Shown here piece after piece: positions 37,484 through 49,499 of a stretch of 64,000 nucleotides of DNA. Each line of letters opens with the position of its first letter. Positions within the stretch are counted from its first letter, which is position 1. A program made the position numbers and the translations under genes. Under the pieces are notes generated by a model. That model made no database searches. It was not told where the DNA came from and saw only the letters and a list, made by a program, of their open reading frames with translations. The DNA comes from Branchiostoma belcheri (lineage: Eukaryota; Chordata; Leptocardii; Amphioxiformes; Branchiostomatidae): NCBI RefSeq assembly GCF_001625305.1, contig NW_017802480.1, positions 732,394 through 796,393 of the forward strand. The letters are read 5' to 3'.

Positions 37484-37682
37484 TAGCCTCCATAGCATGC
37501 CAAAAACTGGGGGGTTTGGGGGGCTTCATGGTCTTTGGGAGCTTTTATGTGCTATTTTCTGATTGCATATAGACAACATAGCCGGCCTGGTTGAATTACC
37601 CCCATTTTTTTAGAACTGGGCTAATCAGAAAACAGCCAAAGACCACCAAAACCCCCAGTTCTATAAGCCTGCTATGAAGGCT
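37484..37682. mobile_element. MITE family B, copy 1 (AGCCTCC ends)
   Basis: AGCCTCCATAGCATGCC at the left pairs with the GGCTATGAAGGCT-like right end. Inside are ACTGGGGGGTTTGG...CCAAAACCCCCAGT arms and CATAGCCGGCCTGGTTGAA. Other copies are at 51198-51377 and 62159-62472. Confidence 0.85.
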
Positions 37683-38578
37683 ATGGGGAGGGTTCAAGGG
37701 AGTTGAACTGTAAATATCTCCAAATCTGGGGTCAACTGATTAGCTGGAGTTAATCCCTAATGACTAAACAGCCTTCAATCACCACTAAATCATGGTTTAG
37801 GCTTAGATTGTATATCTGATTCCAACACAAGAGACTTGCTGGATTTTACATGGATCATTTAGACTTCTAAATTACCCATCAGTTTGATCTAATGAGCTTT
37901 CGTGGTCAGTTTTTTTATACCCTGATTTCCTTACAGATAAAGACCTGAGCTTAGGAATGGACTATGAAAGATTGGCACTGGGTCAAAATTGGCATAAATG
38001 AAATTTAAAAAAAATGAAAAGATTTGAAAAGGAAGGTCTAGAGCGTCTAGAGCACAAAAGATGAAGACAGTCATCATGCAATAAAAGTGCACAAAATTAA
38101 TGTTTAACGTTAAATTACATGTATGTTAGAATGAAAGACAGTAAAACAGTCTTATAACAATAGCCTGGTAGCTATATTATAGAAAAACCTATTGCCCTCT
38201 GTCTCCACCACAAATAGACATATTCAATCTTTATTGCGCAACAATTGCAATGGATACAATGTATGGCAAGTGTTTAAATCAAAAGATAACAATAATACTA
38301 AAATCTACTTCTAGATACCTTATTCTAACGCTACCCTATATTTGTGCGTGATGGATTTTACAACATATATGGAACATGGATATATAGCCATTATATAGCT
38401 ATAATAGGTTTGGATAACAATCCATAATGGCCTACCATGGTGACCTTTCTGTGACCCTGTATGTAGCTTGCCCTAAATCCTTCAGGCTCACTTCTGGTTC
38501 TGGTTATTTCTGAGTAGTAGGTAATATCCCTCACCTGGATCTGTTCTATTTCACATTTATCTTATGATAGCCCTCAAA

Positions 38579-38787
38579 GAGGGCCTGCAAGCCCTTTTTC
38601 GTAAAGCGTAATCAGGCCATTTTAGACTTCGTAATTCGTAGGCAGCCTCCGCAAAAATCAACGTAATTGGACATTAGCCGGAAATCGTAAAGTCGTAATC
38701 AGCTCTGAGACTTTAACGTAATTCGTAATAGGCGGCGAATATTTTGCGTAATTCGTAATCACTACCCCCCCCCCTTTACAGGCCTTC
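38579..38787. mobile_element. MITE family A, copy 2
   Basis: GAGGGCCTGCAAGCCC...CGTAATTCGTAGGCAGCCTC...TTTACAGGCCTTCCTC. It has a degraded right end and small internal deletions relative to copy 1. Confidence 0.8.
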
Positions 38788-40439
38788 CTCAAATGCCTTC
38801 AAGGAAAAAATTAAGGAGCATAAGGGTAAGATAGAAGGAGTTTCCTTGAGTGCAAGAAATGATGGTTTGAATTTGATTTCATTCTCAAGTTCAACAATGA
38901 AAATTTTCAGTCTATTCTGTTCATGATCAGTACATGTATAAACTGGGGCTGACGCATACTTCAATACCCACATACACATGCAAATTGCCTGTGCGATTCT
39001 TTTTCTTCTGCTGTTCAGGATGCTAAACTTTGTTGTAAATTACTTGTAGTTGTATCTTACAATGCCAATGCTACAACTTATAGTATTAAGGTTTTTACCT
39101 TTTCTATGCGTAGCCCTCCTTTAGTACGTACATGCCTGTCTCTCCTTTGTTAACTGAATACCAATCACCTGTAGTGTCTACTTTATCTGTGGATGACATA
39201 ATACTAGTATTGTCCCCAGACTACATAAACTGTGGCTGCCTCACACCCCAGTAAGCACACACACCCCGCCTGGGGCTGTCTCTTACACAGTCATGTACGT
39301 GTGAGATAATACAAGTCGCTACAAATCAGCGGAACAACGGAACACAATATTCCGCAGGAAGTATCGAAATGATGTGTGGCGAGATTAAGCGCAGGGCTGT
39401 GTGCGTGTGGTGGCGACAGATAGGAAAGTGCTGTAATTATTATCATTACATACATGCAAGGACTGAGTCTGTATAGTACATGATCTGTGAATCAATGAGA
39501 CTGTGTACCAGCCCTTGGGCGTAACGCGTGACTTTCAATCAACATTGTAACTTCATAACATGATGGCATACTTCTGAATTGCATTGATTTTACAAACATG
39601 AAAGTAATTAAGACAATATACTAATTACACGGTATAGATAGAAATAAATTAGGGACATAAACACAAAACTAATCATGATTCCGTTTGGATTTTGTAATGG
39701 AAGAATAAATTGTACCGTGACAGTGTATTATTATACCTACATGTATAACGATTTTTGCTTCATGACTTTATCTTCGTCTATTTGTATCTAACCTACGTAC
39801 TGTTGTTTAAAATCATCAAATTCAAATGAAAAGGCGCTTACCGTACCTGATGATGGTATTCTACAACAGTTACTGTAGGAGAAAAAGTAATCTTCATATA
39901 CCTTAATTCTTGGATACGACTCCAAAATCTGTTACATAGCTAAGTTGCACAAATTTCTTGTTCATTTCTCTAGTACATGTACTAGTATGTAACAGTCAAT
40001 GGGAGAATGTTAACTAAGTTGGACTGCTGGTGGGAAAATACTGTTAATCTGATTCACACATTAGATTTCTTTGTGATTCAATGTATACAGCCTAACAAAG
40101 TATAACAATTGACTACACTAAGACTTAGTTCTTCTCAGTATTCACACTCGCAAGTGGAAATACAATGCTCTTTTCAATGCCAAAAGTGGACTACCGCAGC
40201 AAAGTGTTTCACAATTCATGGCACACAAGAAACGACATGTCTTCATCTTGGCAAATGTCTTATTCCATAAGAATGTCTTACTCTATAAGACCAACTTACC
40301 TGTTGAGTTATCCAGTACTGAGTAGTAAGTCTAGGCTTAGACAGTCTGACTCCAGCCAATCTATAGTTAAAGTAAGAAATCTCAATTCGCTCATTGAGTA
40401 TTCATTGGTAGCGGTTTGAGGAAAGAGACAATTAGAAGA
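38788..40439. other. Non-coding DNA; one repeat-free CG-containing patch at 39290-39450
   Basis: No gene seen. The patch GTCGCTACAAATCAGCGGAA...GTGGCGAGATTAAGCGCAGG...CTGTAATTATTATCATTACA has CG content and AT-rich homeodomain-like words above background, and could be a conserved non-coding element. Confidence 0.35.
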
Positions 40440-40560
40440 GAAAGTTAACTCACAGTGCCTGACTGCATGGTCTAGTGGCTAGTGACCTTGCTATAAGACC
40501 AGAAGGTCGAGAATCAACAACAGGTCTATTGTAGTAGCTCCGCTGACTTGCTGGTACTGA
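40440..40560 (+). mobile_element. Degenerate tRNA-derived SINE head
   Basis: GCATGGTCTAGTGGCTAGTG resembles an A box. AAGGTCGAGAATCAAC sits at B-box distance but is degraded. Not a functional tRNA. Confidence 0.45.
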
Positions 40561-40609
40561 AAACAGGTGCTGTCCTTCAGTTGTGGTCTACTGTTCAAAT
40601 TTGGGGTTG

Positions 40610-41765
40610 TAGAAAAGAGTTAGGGGAATTTCCCTGGCAAAACCGGACATATCTTGCGCATAGGGTTCAACCTTTTTGTAAGAATTCTTGGCTGTTGTTG
40701 GTCACCCTATAGAAAACAGGTGCAACTTTGTCAAGGGTCAGATATGATAAGCCTAAGACAGCTTAGTCCACTGTTCAATGTAGCTGTCACTAGCCTGTCA
40801 GCAGAGATAGGGGAAACCTGCAAACCTGTGTAATTTTGTGCATAGGGTCAACCTTCTTGTAAGAATTCTCGACTGTTGTTGCTCACCTGATATGCATTCT
40901 ACTAGAAACAGGTGCAACTCTGTCAAGGGTTACACATGATAAGCCTTGGCCCACTGTTCAATGTAGCTGTCAGAAAGAGCTAGGGCATTTTCTTTGCAAA
41001 CCTGTGTAATCTTGCACATAATGTCCAACCTTCTGGTAAAAACTCTTGGCTGTTGTTGCTCACCTGACATGCATTCTACTAGAAACAGGTGCAACTTTGT
41101 CAAGGGTTAGACATGATAAGCCTTGGTCCACTACTGTTCAATGTAACTGTCAGAAAGAGCTAGGGGAATTTCCTTTGCAAACCTGTATAATCTTGCGCAT
41201 AGTGTCCAGCCTTCTTGCAAGAATTCTCGTCTGTTGTTGCTCAGCTGAGCTACTAGCTACTGCAAGCTAATGAAAACAGGTGCAAGTTCTTCAAAGGTCA
41301 GATATGACAAGCCTCGGTCCACTGTTCGATGTAGCTGTCAGAAGAGTTAGGGGAATTTCCTTTGCAAACTTGTTACAGTATAACTATAATCTTAGGGGAA
41401 TTTCCTTTGCAAACTTGTTACAGTATAACTATAATCTTGCACGTAGGGTCCAACCTTCTTGTGATAATCATTGTCTGTTGTTGCTCACCCTATAGAAAAC
41501 AGGTGCAACTTTGTCAAGGCAGGGTCAGATGTGACAACTGACAAGCCCTAGTCCACTGTTCAATGTAGCTGTCAGAAAGAGCTAGGGGAATTTCCTTTGA
41601 AAACCTGTATATATCTTGCACAGTGTCCAACTTTCTTTTAAGAATCCTTGGCTGTTGTTGCTCAATTGACATGCATGCTACTGAAAACAGGTGCAACTTC
41701 AACTGTTCAATGTAGCTGTCAGAAAGAGCTAGGGGCATTTCCTTGGCACATTAAACCTGTATACA
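40610..41765. repeat. Minisatellite of about 180-220-bp units, six copies
   Basis: GAAAACAGGTGCAACTTTGT, CAATGTAGCTGTCAGAAAGA, GCTAGGGGAATTTCCTTTGC and TCTTGGCTGTTGTTGCTCA recur with CAGGTGCAA near 40717, 40911, 41087, 41278, 41502 and 41690. An internal 48-bp duplication occurs at 41345-41435. Confidence 0.9.
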
Positions 41766-41894
41766 TCCTGTAGGTAGCATCTGTCACATACAGAAGAATA
41801 GCTTGTCAGTAAAATGAAACCCAATCACTACATAAGTCAACTCTCTTCATGGCCTTTCACCAGCATGTAACTGCACATACTTTACATCAACAGG

Positions 41895-42224
41895 CTAGGG
41901 CTCGAAATACCACCTGTATATGCAGGTTAGTGCAGGTGAAATTGGAGCTGTACAGGTATTTCTGATGTCAACCTGCATTTGGTATAACTTCAGTTCAAAT
42001 AACTATAAGTTCAAATGTAGGTGAAAGTGGATTTTTATTTGCATTGACCGTTACCACCTATGAAGTATAAAAGAAATCATAAATGACAATGTTTTAACAG
42101 TTTGAACAGTTTTTAGTTAAGTATGATCCCTACTTCCTAAATTCTGAGTGGTGCAGGTAAAATTTGTCTAGTACAAGTTATTTTCAATGTTACCTGCACC
42201 AAGAAAAATGTATTTTGAGCCCTG
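41895..42224. mobile_element. hAT-like MITE, fullest copy of the CAGGT-rich family
   Basis: The left end TAGGGCTCGAAATACC and the right end TATTTTGAGCCCTG are inverted repeats of the CAGGGCTCGAAAT type seen in hAT elements. About 330 bp, no transposase, no clear target duplication. Confidence 0.7.
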
Positions 42225-42393
42225 AAGAAGATCAGTACAATGTATAACTACCATATACATGTACCATCCATGCCTGACAAGCACTGAAGCAGTTGTGGAG
42301 TGCATCCAGCGTGCTTTATGCTTTATGTCATATCTAACCCATTTCCACACTCCCCTACACATCTGTGCCAACATTTCCCCACCAGAACCCATT

Positions 42394-42830
42394 ACACCCT
42401 ACTAGAGCTGTGTACCTAAACAAATTTTAGGTACAGGTACAGGTACAGGTACACAGGTTTAGGTACAGGTCCGGACCTGAACCTGTACCTGAACAATTCG
42501 ACCAATTTATATGCTCTTCTGAACTCCTTCAATAACAAAAAACATAAATAAACTTGATAGTTAAGGTTTATTCTTTGTTTATGGCGAATGCTCAGATAAA
42601 ATATAGGCAAAACTAAGTTGTTTTTGTTTTCAAGAACACACTACCCTTACACAGGGACCCATTGTGGACCAGCTATTTACACATTTGAGGTCACAAATAG
42701 GCATAAAATTAGTGTGAAATTGTTTAGGTACAGTACCGGTACTGAGGGATTAGGTATTTTGGACCTGTACCTAATCAATTTTTCCGGTACAGTATCGGTA
42801 CTGCGTACCGGTACACAGCTCTACACCCTA
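42394..42830. mobile_element. Non-autonomous hAT element with perfect 8-bp target duplication
   Basis: AGAGCTGTGTACC (42404) and GGTACACAGCTCT (to 42822) are terminal inverted repeats, and ACACCCTA flanks both sides (42394-42401 and 42823-42830). An 8-bp duplication is the hAT signature. Subterminal GGTACAGGTACAGG and GTACCGGTAC clusters resemble transposase-binding repeats. No transposase. Confidence 0.88.
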
Positions 42831-42839
42831 CCCTTCTTC

Positions 42840-43945
42840 ACCAGACAGGAGTCCCTCCCCACTTTCTGCTCTGGTGGTTTATGATGGAATTTAGAGCAGG
42901 GGTGATGTGGTGCTTAAAATCGCAGGCCGGCACAATTTATATCTGAAATGTAGTGGGTAGAACAAAGCTGCAAATAAAGAAGAGCCGTTTATATGTAATA
43001 GCAATTTTTCCACAAATATATCTTCTGTATGTGCAAGTATAAAACAGTGCGATGCACCTGTTCTGTATGCTTTGGTAAGTACATTTATTTTAACTGTAAG
43101 GAAACAATTACTTTGAGCTATTGCACATGTAAGTATACACTCTTTTAGATGCTATATGCTATGCTCTCTCTGTGCTATATATAGTAATTTCATCATGCAC
43201 ACTTACATGTGTAAGGCTTTTCTTCTGTCACATTAATACCAATAACAATATTTAATTTATGAGTCTTGAGTGCAGTGGTTGAAATTGATAGAGGATGATG
43301 TAACTTGATGTAATCGTTCATATATCATTATATGTAGATCTAGAACAAATTATGCATACAATGATCAGCAATGCATTATAATTCATTAGCTGTAGTTGTG
43401 TATATACAAATGTATGTCCAAATAGCTGAAATTGTGAAAACTTCAGTAAGGTATGATGTACTCAGCTAAATGCCATTAAGAATCTATATAATGACTGTAT
43501 TTCTAGTATATACGTACATAAACTAAATAAAGTTGAACTGCGGTAACCCAGCCTAACGACACAGAGTAGAAATATGCACGAAGGCTTCAAGTAGTCCCAC
43601 TCAAGTCCCTGCGTACCTCATACTTCATCTGGATCAAAGGAACAGCAGCACAACAGGAGCTGGGAATACAGACAGCCGTCCCCAGTCTAACTACACCAGT
43701 CTATCCTACCTATCGATCATAGCAGTCAACATCAAAAAACTCACATGGGGAAAACTCGGGGATATATACAGGAAGGAGACATCCAGTCTGATCCTTTTAT
43801 TGTGGGGAAGTCTCTGAGTTGATCCGTTCGTCGTTCATAAGTTCCCGTAATGTACCTGCCGGCTTAGGGGGAAGATATGCCTCTTATTGAGCGGTAAGAA
43901 GGCTTCCGATCCCCTACAGTACTACACACACACAGACGTTCTTTG
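42840..43945. other. Non-coding DNA, no gene seen
   Basis: AT-rich from 42900 to 43540, then more balanced DNA. No repeats with partners in the window and no credible frame. Confidence 0.5.
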
Positions 43946-43948
43946 TAT

Positions 43949-44347
43949 GGCCACAGCAAGTAAATTTTATGGATGACATCCTCCGCAGACTCCAAATCTA
44001 ATCCGAGCGGGCGAAAAAAACAAGACGGGCCAAAAAAAAAGGTTCCTACATTTTAAGATTTGGACTCAATCATTGTACAAATTGTTTTGATTCAGTGGGA
44101 ACATCACATATACACAGCCAGCATCACATATCACTGCATGAAAGTAAGAAAAAAAACATTAAATCAGAGCCTTTTCTTGTTTCCTTTTTTCATATTTATC
44201 TCCAACAGCATGGCAACAGACATCTTTGCCCATTTTCGGCATGCTGACCACTGTCAGAAGGCAACAAAATTTCTTGTTTTTTTTTCCAAATCAGGCAAAA
44301 ATTAATGCGCGCGCTGATGTCATCCATAAAAATTACTTGCTGTGGCC
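43949..44347. mobile_element. MITE with 32-bp inverted repeats (GGCCACAGCAAGTAA)
   Basis: GGCCACAGCAAGTAAATTTT-ATGGATGACATC at 43949-43980 is matched in reverse at 44316-44347. Next to the right end, TGTGGCCTTGTTG...CAACAAGGCCACA (44341-44403) makes a further hairpin. Confidence 0.8.
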
Positions 44348-44908
44348 TTGTTGGAAACACCCTAAGGCCTGGGACGGACTCAAATCCGACAACAAGGCCA
44401 CAACAATTTAATTTGTTGGTTAACGGATTTACCCGCTTCATTTCTTTTCTGATTTGCAACAAAAAAAAAAAGATTCTGGTTTAGAGTCAACTGCAAAATG
44501 CTCATATTTTGCCCTTAACAGTTGAAAACAGTCCTTTTCATCCTAGTTGTTACAGTTATTCCATCTTCAATGCAGTGGTATCATTAAAAGTTCAATGTTC
44601 ATTGTTTAAATTTTGAACCAGCATGGTGTGTTGACTTCATGGCTCCTATTGTACCATTTTGGACCATAATAGGATGCCTAGGCCTATTCTTTTTTCTTTT
44701 CGCCCGCCCGCTCCATTATTTTCCTAGAAAAATCCTTTAACCAAGAAATTAAATTGGTGTGGTCTAAGCGACGAAGACCGATTGTTTGTTTCAACAAATA
44801 GTCATTGAGCAATCAGCTGTTGTTAATTGGTGTGTTCAGTAGCCCCAGCTCAAACCTAACCCCTGGACCTTCAGAATTTCCTGCCTGGAGCTGAGATTTC
44901 ACAGCCAC

Positions 44909-45309
44909 GAGGGCCTGCATGCCCTTTTTCGTAAGAAGTAATAAGGCCTTTTTAGACTTCGTAATTCGTAGGCAGCCTCCGCCAAAATCAACGTAATTCG
45001 TAATAGGACATTAGTCACAAATTGCAAAGTCGTCATCAGCTCTGAAACTTTAAACGTAATTTTGCGTAATTCGTAATCACTAATAGTTCTGGAAACCAGA
45101 GGGCAAGCGGAAAAGAGGGAGGCCCAAACTTTAACTAACATGGCGACGTACCCTCCAAAAAGATCTGGAAAGCAAGGGGGTATCACTGAAGGATGCCGGG
45201 TCTCTCGCCACAGACAGAGCAGAGTGGAGAAGACTTGCAGCCCAATGTGCCTTGCATGGGAGGAACTAAGTCTAAGTAAGTAATCACTACCCCCCCCATG
45301 CAGGCCCTC
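44909..45309. mobile_element. MITE family A, copy 3, split by a LINE fragment
   Basis: The left part GAGGGCCTGCATGCCC...GTAATCACTA (44909-45082) and the right part GTAATCACTACCCCCCCC...ATGCAGGCCCTC (45280-45309) reconstitute one element. The insert is 45083-45279. Confidence 0.88.
45083..45279 (+). mobile_element. 5'-truncated non-LTR retrotransposon fragment (reverse-transcriptase ORF C-terminus)
   Basis: Encodes GKRKRGRPKL, a stop, LTWRRTLQKDLESKGVSL, then KDAGSLATDRAEWRRLAAQC, ALHGRN and a stop. This is the typical basic/WRR tail of LINE polyproteins. It ends in a short AAGT repeat (TAAGTAAGTAA) and is bounded by the 10-bp duplication GTAATCACTA (45073-45082, 45280-45289). The internal stop shows decay. 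Confidence 0.85.
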
Positions 45310-46054
45310 AGCCATAGCTCGTCCGAGTCAATTAATTGAGTTAGTAAAAGACAAATCACAGCTCACGGTCGTTCTGCTAATCCGTGAGACTTAGCGGCTG
45401 CTGGGTGAAAGCAAACAGTGCTGAAGCGAAAGTCGATAATATATCTGTGGACCGGGGAAGTGCTGACTGCTCCCATTTTCCCGCCGGTTTATCAGCCGTA
45501 TTGGAACAGTCTTCCCAGTGAAGGGCGTAGTTTGTCTCGGCGAGAACACAATTAATTCTCGTCCCCCGGGAATAAAGCGGCCTGGAAGCAAGATGCAGGA
45601 AGTGTCGGTGAGATATTGGACGACGTTCTCAGTCGATACACGAGAGAATACCACACGGTGATAAGTGAGAGTAGCCACGGGGTAACTTTATGCTTTCGAG
45701 GATTTTTTACTTTCTTTACAGGAGTTAGACACTTAAGGAACACAGATATGGATAGGAGTGAATGTGTGATTGAGTGGGGAAGGATAGTGGGGGAAACGGA
45801 GTAGAATTAACAAACAGGAAATGTTTCAGAGATACCGAAAATCATCATCAGTCAAGAGCGGGAGTCTGGCATTACATTCGTGATAACTGGGAGTTGCCAA
45901 GGGGTAAAGTACCAGGGATCTCCCCAGAAATTTAGGACAGAATGGAGGAGGGTGCGAAATATCGGTAAATTTGACCAAAGAACCCTGGAAAAGGGTGTAA
46001 AAACACTAGTTTTGAAAATTAACAGGGTGGAGCTGAGATAAGGACTGGGTGGAG

Positions 46055-46950
46055 GAGCTCCACTGCTCCATTGTTTAGGGAGATCCCTGAGTACTGCATC
46101 GGGTGTTAGTGGTCTCACTAGGAGAGCTTTTTTCTAGGAAAAATGAGTCAGAAATTTAAAGAAATGGTGAGCCATAGTGAGAGATAGGAGTGTTATTCTA
46201 GCCTCCTGTGCAGGCCTCCGGGTGGGTGTGAGTTTTAACACATTCTTGGGGTAAAGTATACTGCATTGGGTGTTAGTGGTCTCACTAGGAGAGCTTTTTT
46301 CTAGGAAAAAAGAGTCAGAAAGCAACACTGAGTAATGGTGAGAGATGGAAGTGTTATGCTAGCCTCCTGTGCAGGCCTCTGGGCAGGTGGGAGTTTTGAT
46401 ACTGTGTTTTGTAGAATTTTTAACACATTCTTGGGGTAAAGTACTGCATTGGGTGTTAGTGGTCTCACTAGGAGAGCTTTTTCTAGGAAAAATGAGTCAG
46501 AAAGCAACACTGTGAGTAATGGTGAGAGATGGAAGTGTTTTGCTATAGCTAGCCTTTTGATACTGCATTTTGTAGAATTTTTAACACATTCTTGGGGTAA
46601 AGTACTACATCGGGTGTTAGTGGTCTCACTAGGAGAGCTTTTTTCTAGGAAAAATGAGTCAGAAAGCAACACTGAGTAATGGTGAGAGATAGAAGTGTTA
46701 TGCTACTAGTAGTCTCCTGTGCAGGCCTTCGGGCGGGTGGGAGCTTTCATACTGCATTTTGTAGAATTCTTAACACATTCTTGGGGTAAAGTACTGCATT
46801 GGGTGTAAGTGGTCTCACTAGGAGAGCTTTTTTCTAGGAAAAATTAGTCAGAAAGAAATGGTGAGAGATGGGAGTGTTATGCTAGTCTCCTGTGCAGGCC
46901 TCCAGGAGGGTGGGAGTTTTGATACTGCATTTTGTAGAATTTTTAAGAGT
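46055..46950. repeat. Minisatellite of about 160-190-bp units, five copies
   Basis: CACTAGGAGAGCTTTTTTCT recurs near 46115, 46285, 46466, 46627 and 46816, with GGTGTTAGTGGTCT, AAAATGAGTCAGAAA, TGCTAGCCTCCTGTGCAGGC and CACATTCTTGGGGTAAAG. A piece of the unit recurs in reverse at 47355-47420. Confidence 0.9.
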
Positions 46951-47137
46951 ACAGTACAGTACAATGTAGATGTCTTTGGCCAGATAGGAGCTTGAGTTCC
47001 AGTTTAGGCCGCTCTTCTCTTTCAGTGCACAGACATCTCTGGCTTCTGGGGATGATCCAGAGCTCTGTAGTCGAACGTCAGATTCTTCAACTTCTCTTTC
47101 ATGTGTGAATCCAGCCTTTCCTTAAAACGTTTTAAAA

Positions 47138-47240
47138 CATTCTTTTGCCAGCCATCCGCCAACCAGCCACCCAGAGAAGGTTTGTACCTGCCACGAACCT
47201 TCTCTGGGCAGCTGGTTGTAAGATGGTTGGCAAAAGAATG
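47138..47240. mobile_element. Hairpin element with 45-bp arms
   Basis: CATTCTTTTGCCAGCCATCC...CCCAGAGAAGGTT and its near-perfect reverse complement AACCTTCTCTGGGCAGCTGG...GGCAAAAGAATG flank a 13-base loop. Probable MITE. Confidence 0.85.
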
Positions 47241-47261
47241 TGTTAAAGATTCTAGAAAATG

Positions 47262-47350
47262 TAGCCTGGGTACCAGACCCATTGCAAACTGGACACAAAG
47301 TATCTCAGCCATGCTCACTGAGGTACTTTGTGTCTAGTGTGCCCAGGCTA
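47262..47350. mobile_element. Palindromic TAGCCTGG MITE, copy 2
   Basis: TAGCCTGGGTACCAGACCC...GCCCAGGCTA, with the ACACAAAGTATCTCAG arm pairing with CTGAGGTACTTTGTGT. Same family as 30896-30990. Confidence 0.85.
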
Positions 47351-47697
47351 AGAAAATGCAGTATCAAAACTCCCACCCACCCTGAGGCCTGCACAGGAGG
47401 CTAGTGTTATGCTGGAAGGTATGCACTGGTTTGATAGGGGAATATGGGAGGGAGATTAGCATTAAGAAGCCTTAAAGTAGACTACCGAAGGACACTGGAG
47501 GAGGTACTGTAGAGCGATAAGTCAAAGTAGCCACAGGGTAAAATCCTTCATAACATTTTTTTGGGCCTCAGAGGAAGAAGTGAGGTTAGAACTAGAAGGC
47601 AACACTGAGTGATGGTACGGAACTGGAGTATGGACTCGGGAGGAAGAGGGAGCTCAGGGATTCACGATACAAGACATTATGGCATTTCATACACGTT

Positions 47698-47930
47698 GCT
47701 GAAAATACCACCTGTATATGCCTGTTAGTGCTGGTAAAATTGGAGCTGTGCAGGTATTTCTGATGTCTACCTGCACCTAACCTGCACCAATCCATGTACT
47801 GTGTGGTTTTATATGCACATGTGCAATGTGTAGGTATATGTGGATTTTTATTTACTTCATTGACTATTATCACCTATAAAGTATAAAAGCAACAACAGCA
47901 ATGTTTTAGAAAAAAGTATATCGAGCCCTG
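47698..47930. mobile_element. hAT-like CAGGT-rich MITE, second copy
   Basis: GAAAATACCACCTGTATATG, TTGGAGCTGTGCAGGTATTT and the right end TATATCGAGCCCTG match the copy at 41895-42224, with an internal deletion. Confidence 0.7.
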
Positions 47931-48099
47931 ACATGCATTTCAATACATCAGTACTGCAGAAGTGACACCATAGGAGAAGATAGGCTGTTCGCAATGGGAA
48001 AATGTACATCTGATTGGCACACTGATACTGTGAGTGTGACACCATAAATTCTACCGCAGAAATCAGCCCTCTCTCACAGCTAGCTCTGCAGCCATGAAG

Positions 48100-49499
48100 T
48101 GGAACGCAAAAGATAGAATCGGTGTCTGAAATCATTAATCACCAATGTGGCACTAGTCCTGTACAACTCAAAATCACCCAGAGACTATCTACTTCTAGTG
48201 CCACCTTCACTAATGTGATGGCAGACAAGATTATGGGAAAAGCACTCAAACTCAAAGAGCAAAGCTCAAACCTGTCAAGACATTTTACTGTCCAGGAAAG
48301 TCCTTACTAGTACATACTTAGAACCCTTACATACAGTCCTGGATCTAAGTCCAGATCTATCTTCATGCTTCATACTTGTTGGAAAGACCTAAGGCTATTT
48401 CCTCGGTACAATGAACCTGTACACAAGTTATACATATCGTTTGTCTTCTCTGTCACCACCAACTTGGAAGATTAGCTCTTTAGTGAGCTAAACTATTTGT
48501 AACAGACCTGATTCAGCTTATAGATGTGCCCTATGTGACAGAAGAGAGACTGTGGGAAGGTCAAACACACAGCACTACCAGCGGACTAGCCCCCTGCTGT
48601 AGTGCCTTGAACAACAGTGTCTCGCCCAAGGGCTACGGAAATTGAGATGGGCACCGCCCCTATGCTCTGCATGAAGGCGACAGTGGTCGCTGAAAATTTG
48701 ATCCCTGTACAATTGTGTGTTGGAATAAAGTTCAACCTTTTACTATGGAACAGGACCTATATATGTGACAGAAACTGTCATTCTCATATACGACTGTTTA
48801 GCCATAACAGAAGCTGTAGGGCTGTTATCAATTAAGATTTTATTACTTTTACCATAGTCAATATTGACTGAAGCAGGCTATGTATAGAGCTAAACTCGGA
48901 TCGATACCACTTTCACTTATTTGTAACTCAGTAACTTTCTCCTTTAAAAGTTTGAGCTACACTCAGCCAGACAGAAAAATCATATTATCCGGTTCTTTAG
49001 CTTTTATGAAAAGCTAATCCATCTACAGATGAATGCTGGCAAAAACCTACCCTCCTTGCCAAGTATACTTGGCAGCAGTTCCCATATAACTGCCTCAGGG
49101 ATAAGCCTTTAGTATGGTCTGTTTGACATTGAAGTATGGTTTCTGATCCGTAGCTGGCAACAAGTCAGTACAGCAACATCGATATCCAATAGAAAGCCAC
49201 CAGCTATATCAATATTGTCTGGGGAGACAATAAGTTCTGTATCTGTTGTAAATCTAGAACAAAACTACAAATTGTACAATCCTCCTGTCCTACAGCCATC
49301 GTCAAACTTCAATATTTTATTACTTCTGAACAACTTGTCAAATTTATCCAGTCCCTGAAGAACTAATTCCAAACTTTTATCTGATCTTTCGGTAGCAAAG
49401 TCATAACCAAGTGGCAAGGCATGCAGTATCCAATATGCAGCTGTCAGAAAAAGGTACTACAGGTAGTATCGTACAGTAGAAGAAGTTCACAGTCTTCCT
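48100..49499. other. Non-coding DNA, no gene seen
   Basis: Possible worn SINE body near 48390-48470 (TTTCCTCGGTACAATGAACC). Otherwise unique AT-rich sequence with no credible frame. Confidence 0.45.

Noticed and set aside
44899-45315. 138-residue minus-strand frame as a gene
   Set aside because: Antisense to the MITE and nested LINE fragment; no homology.
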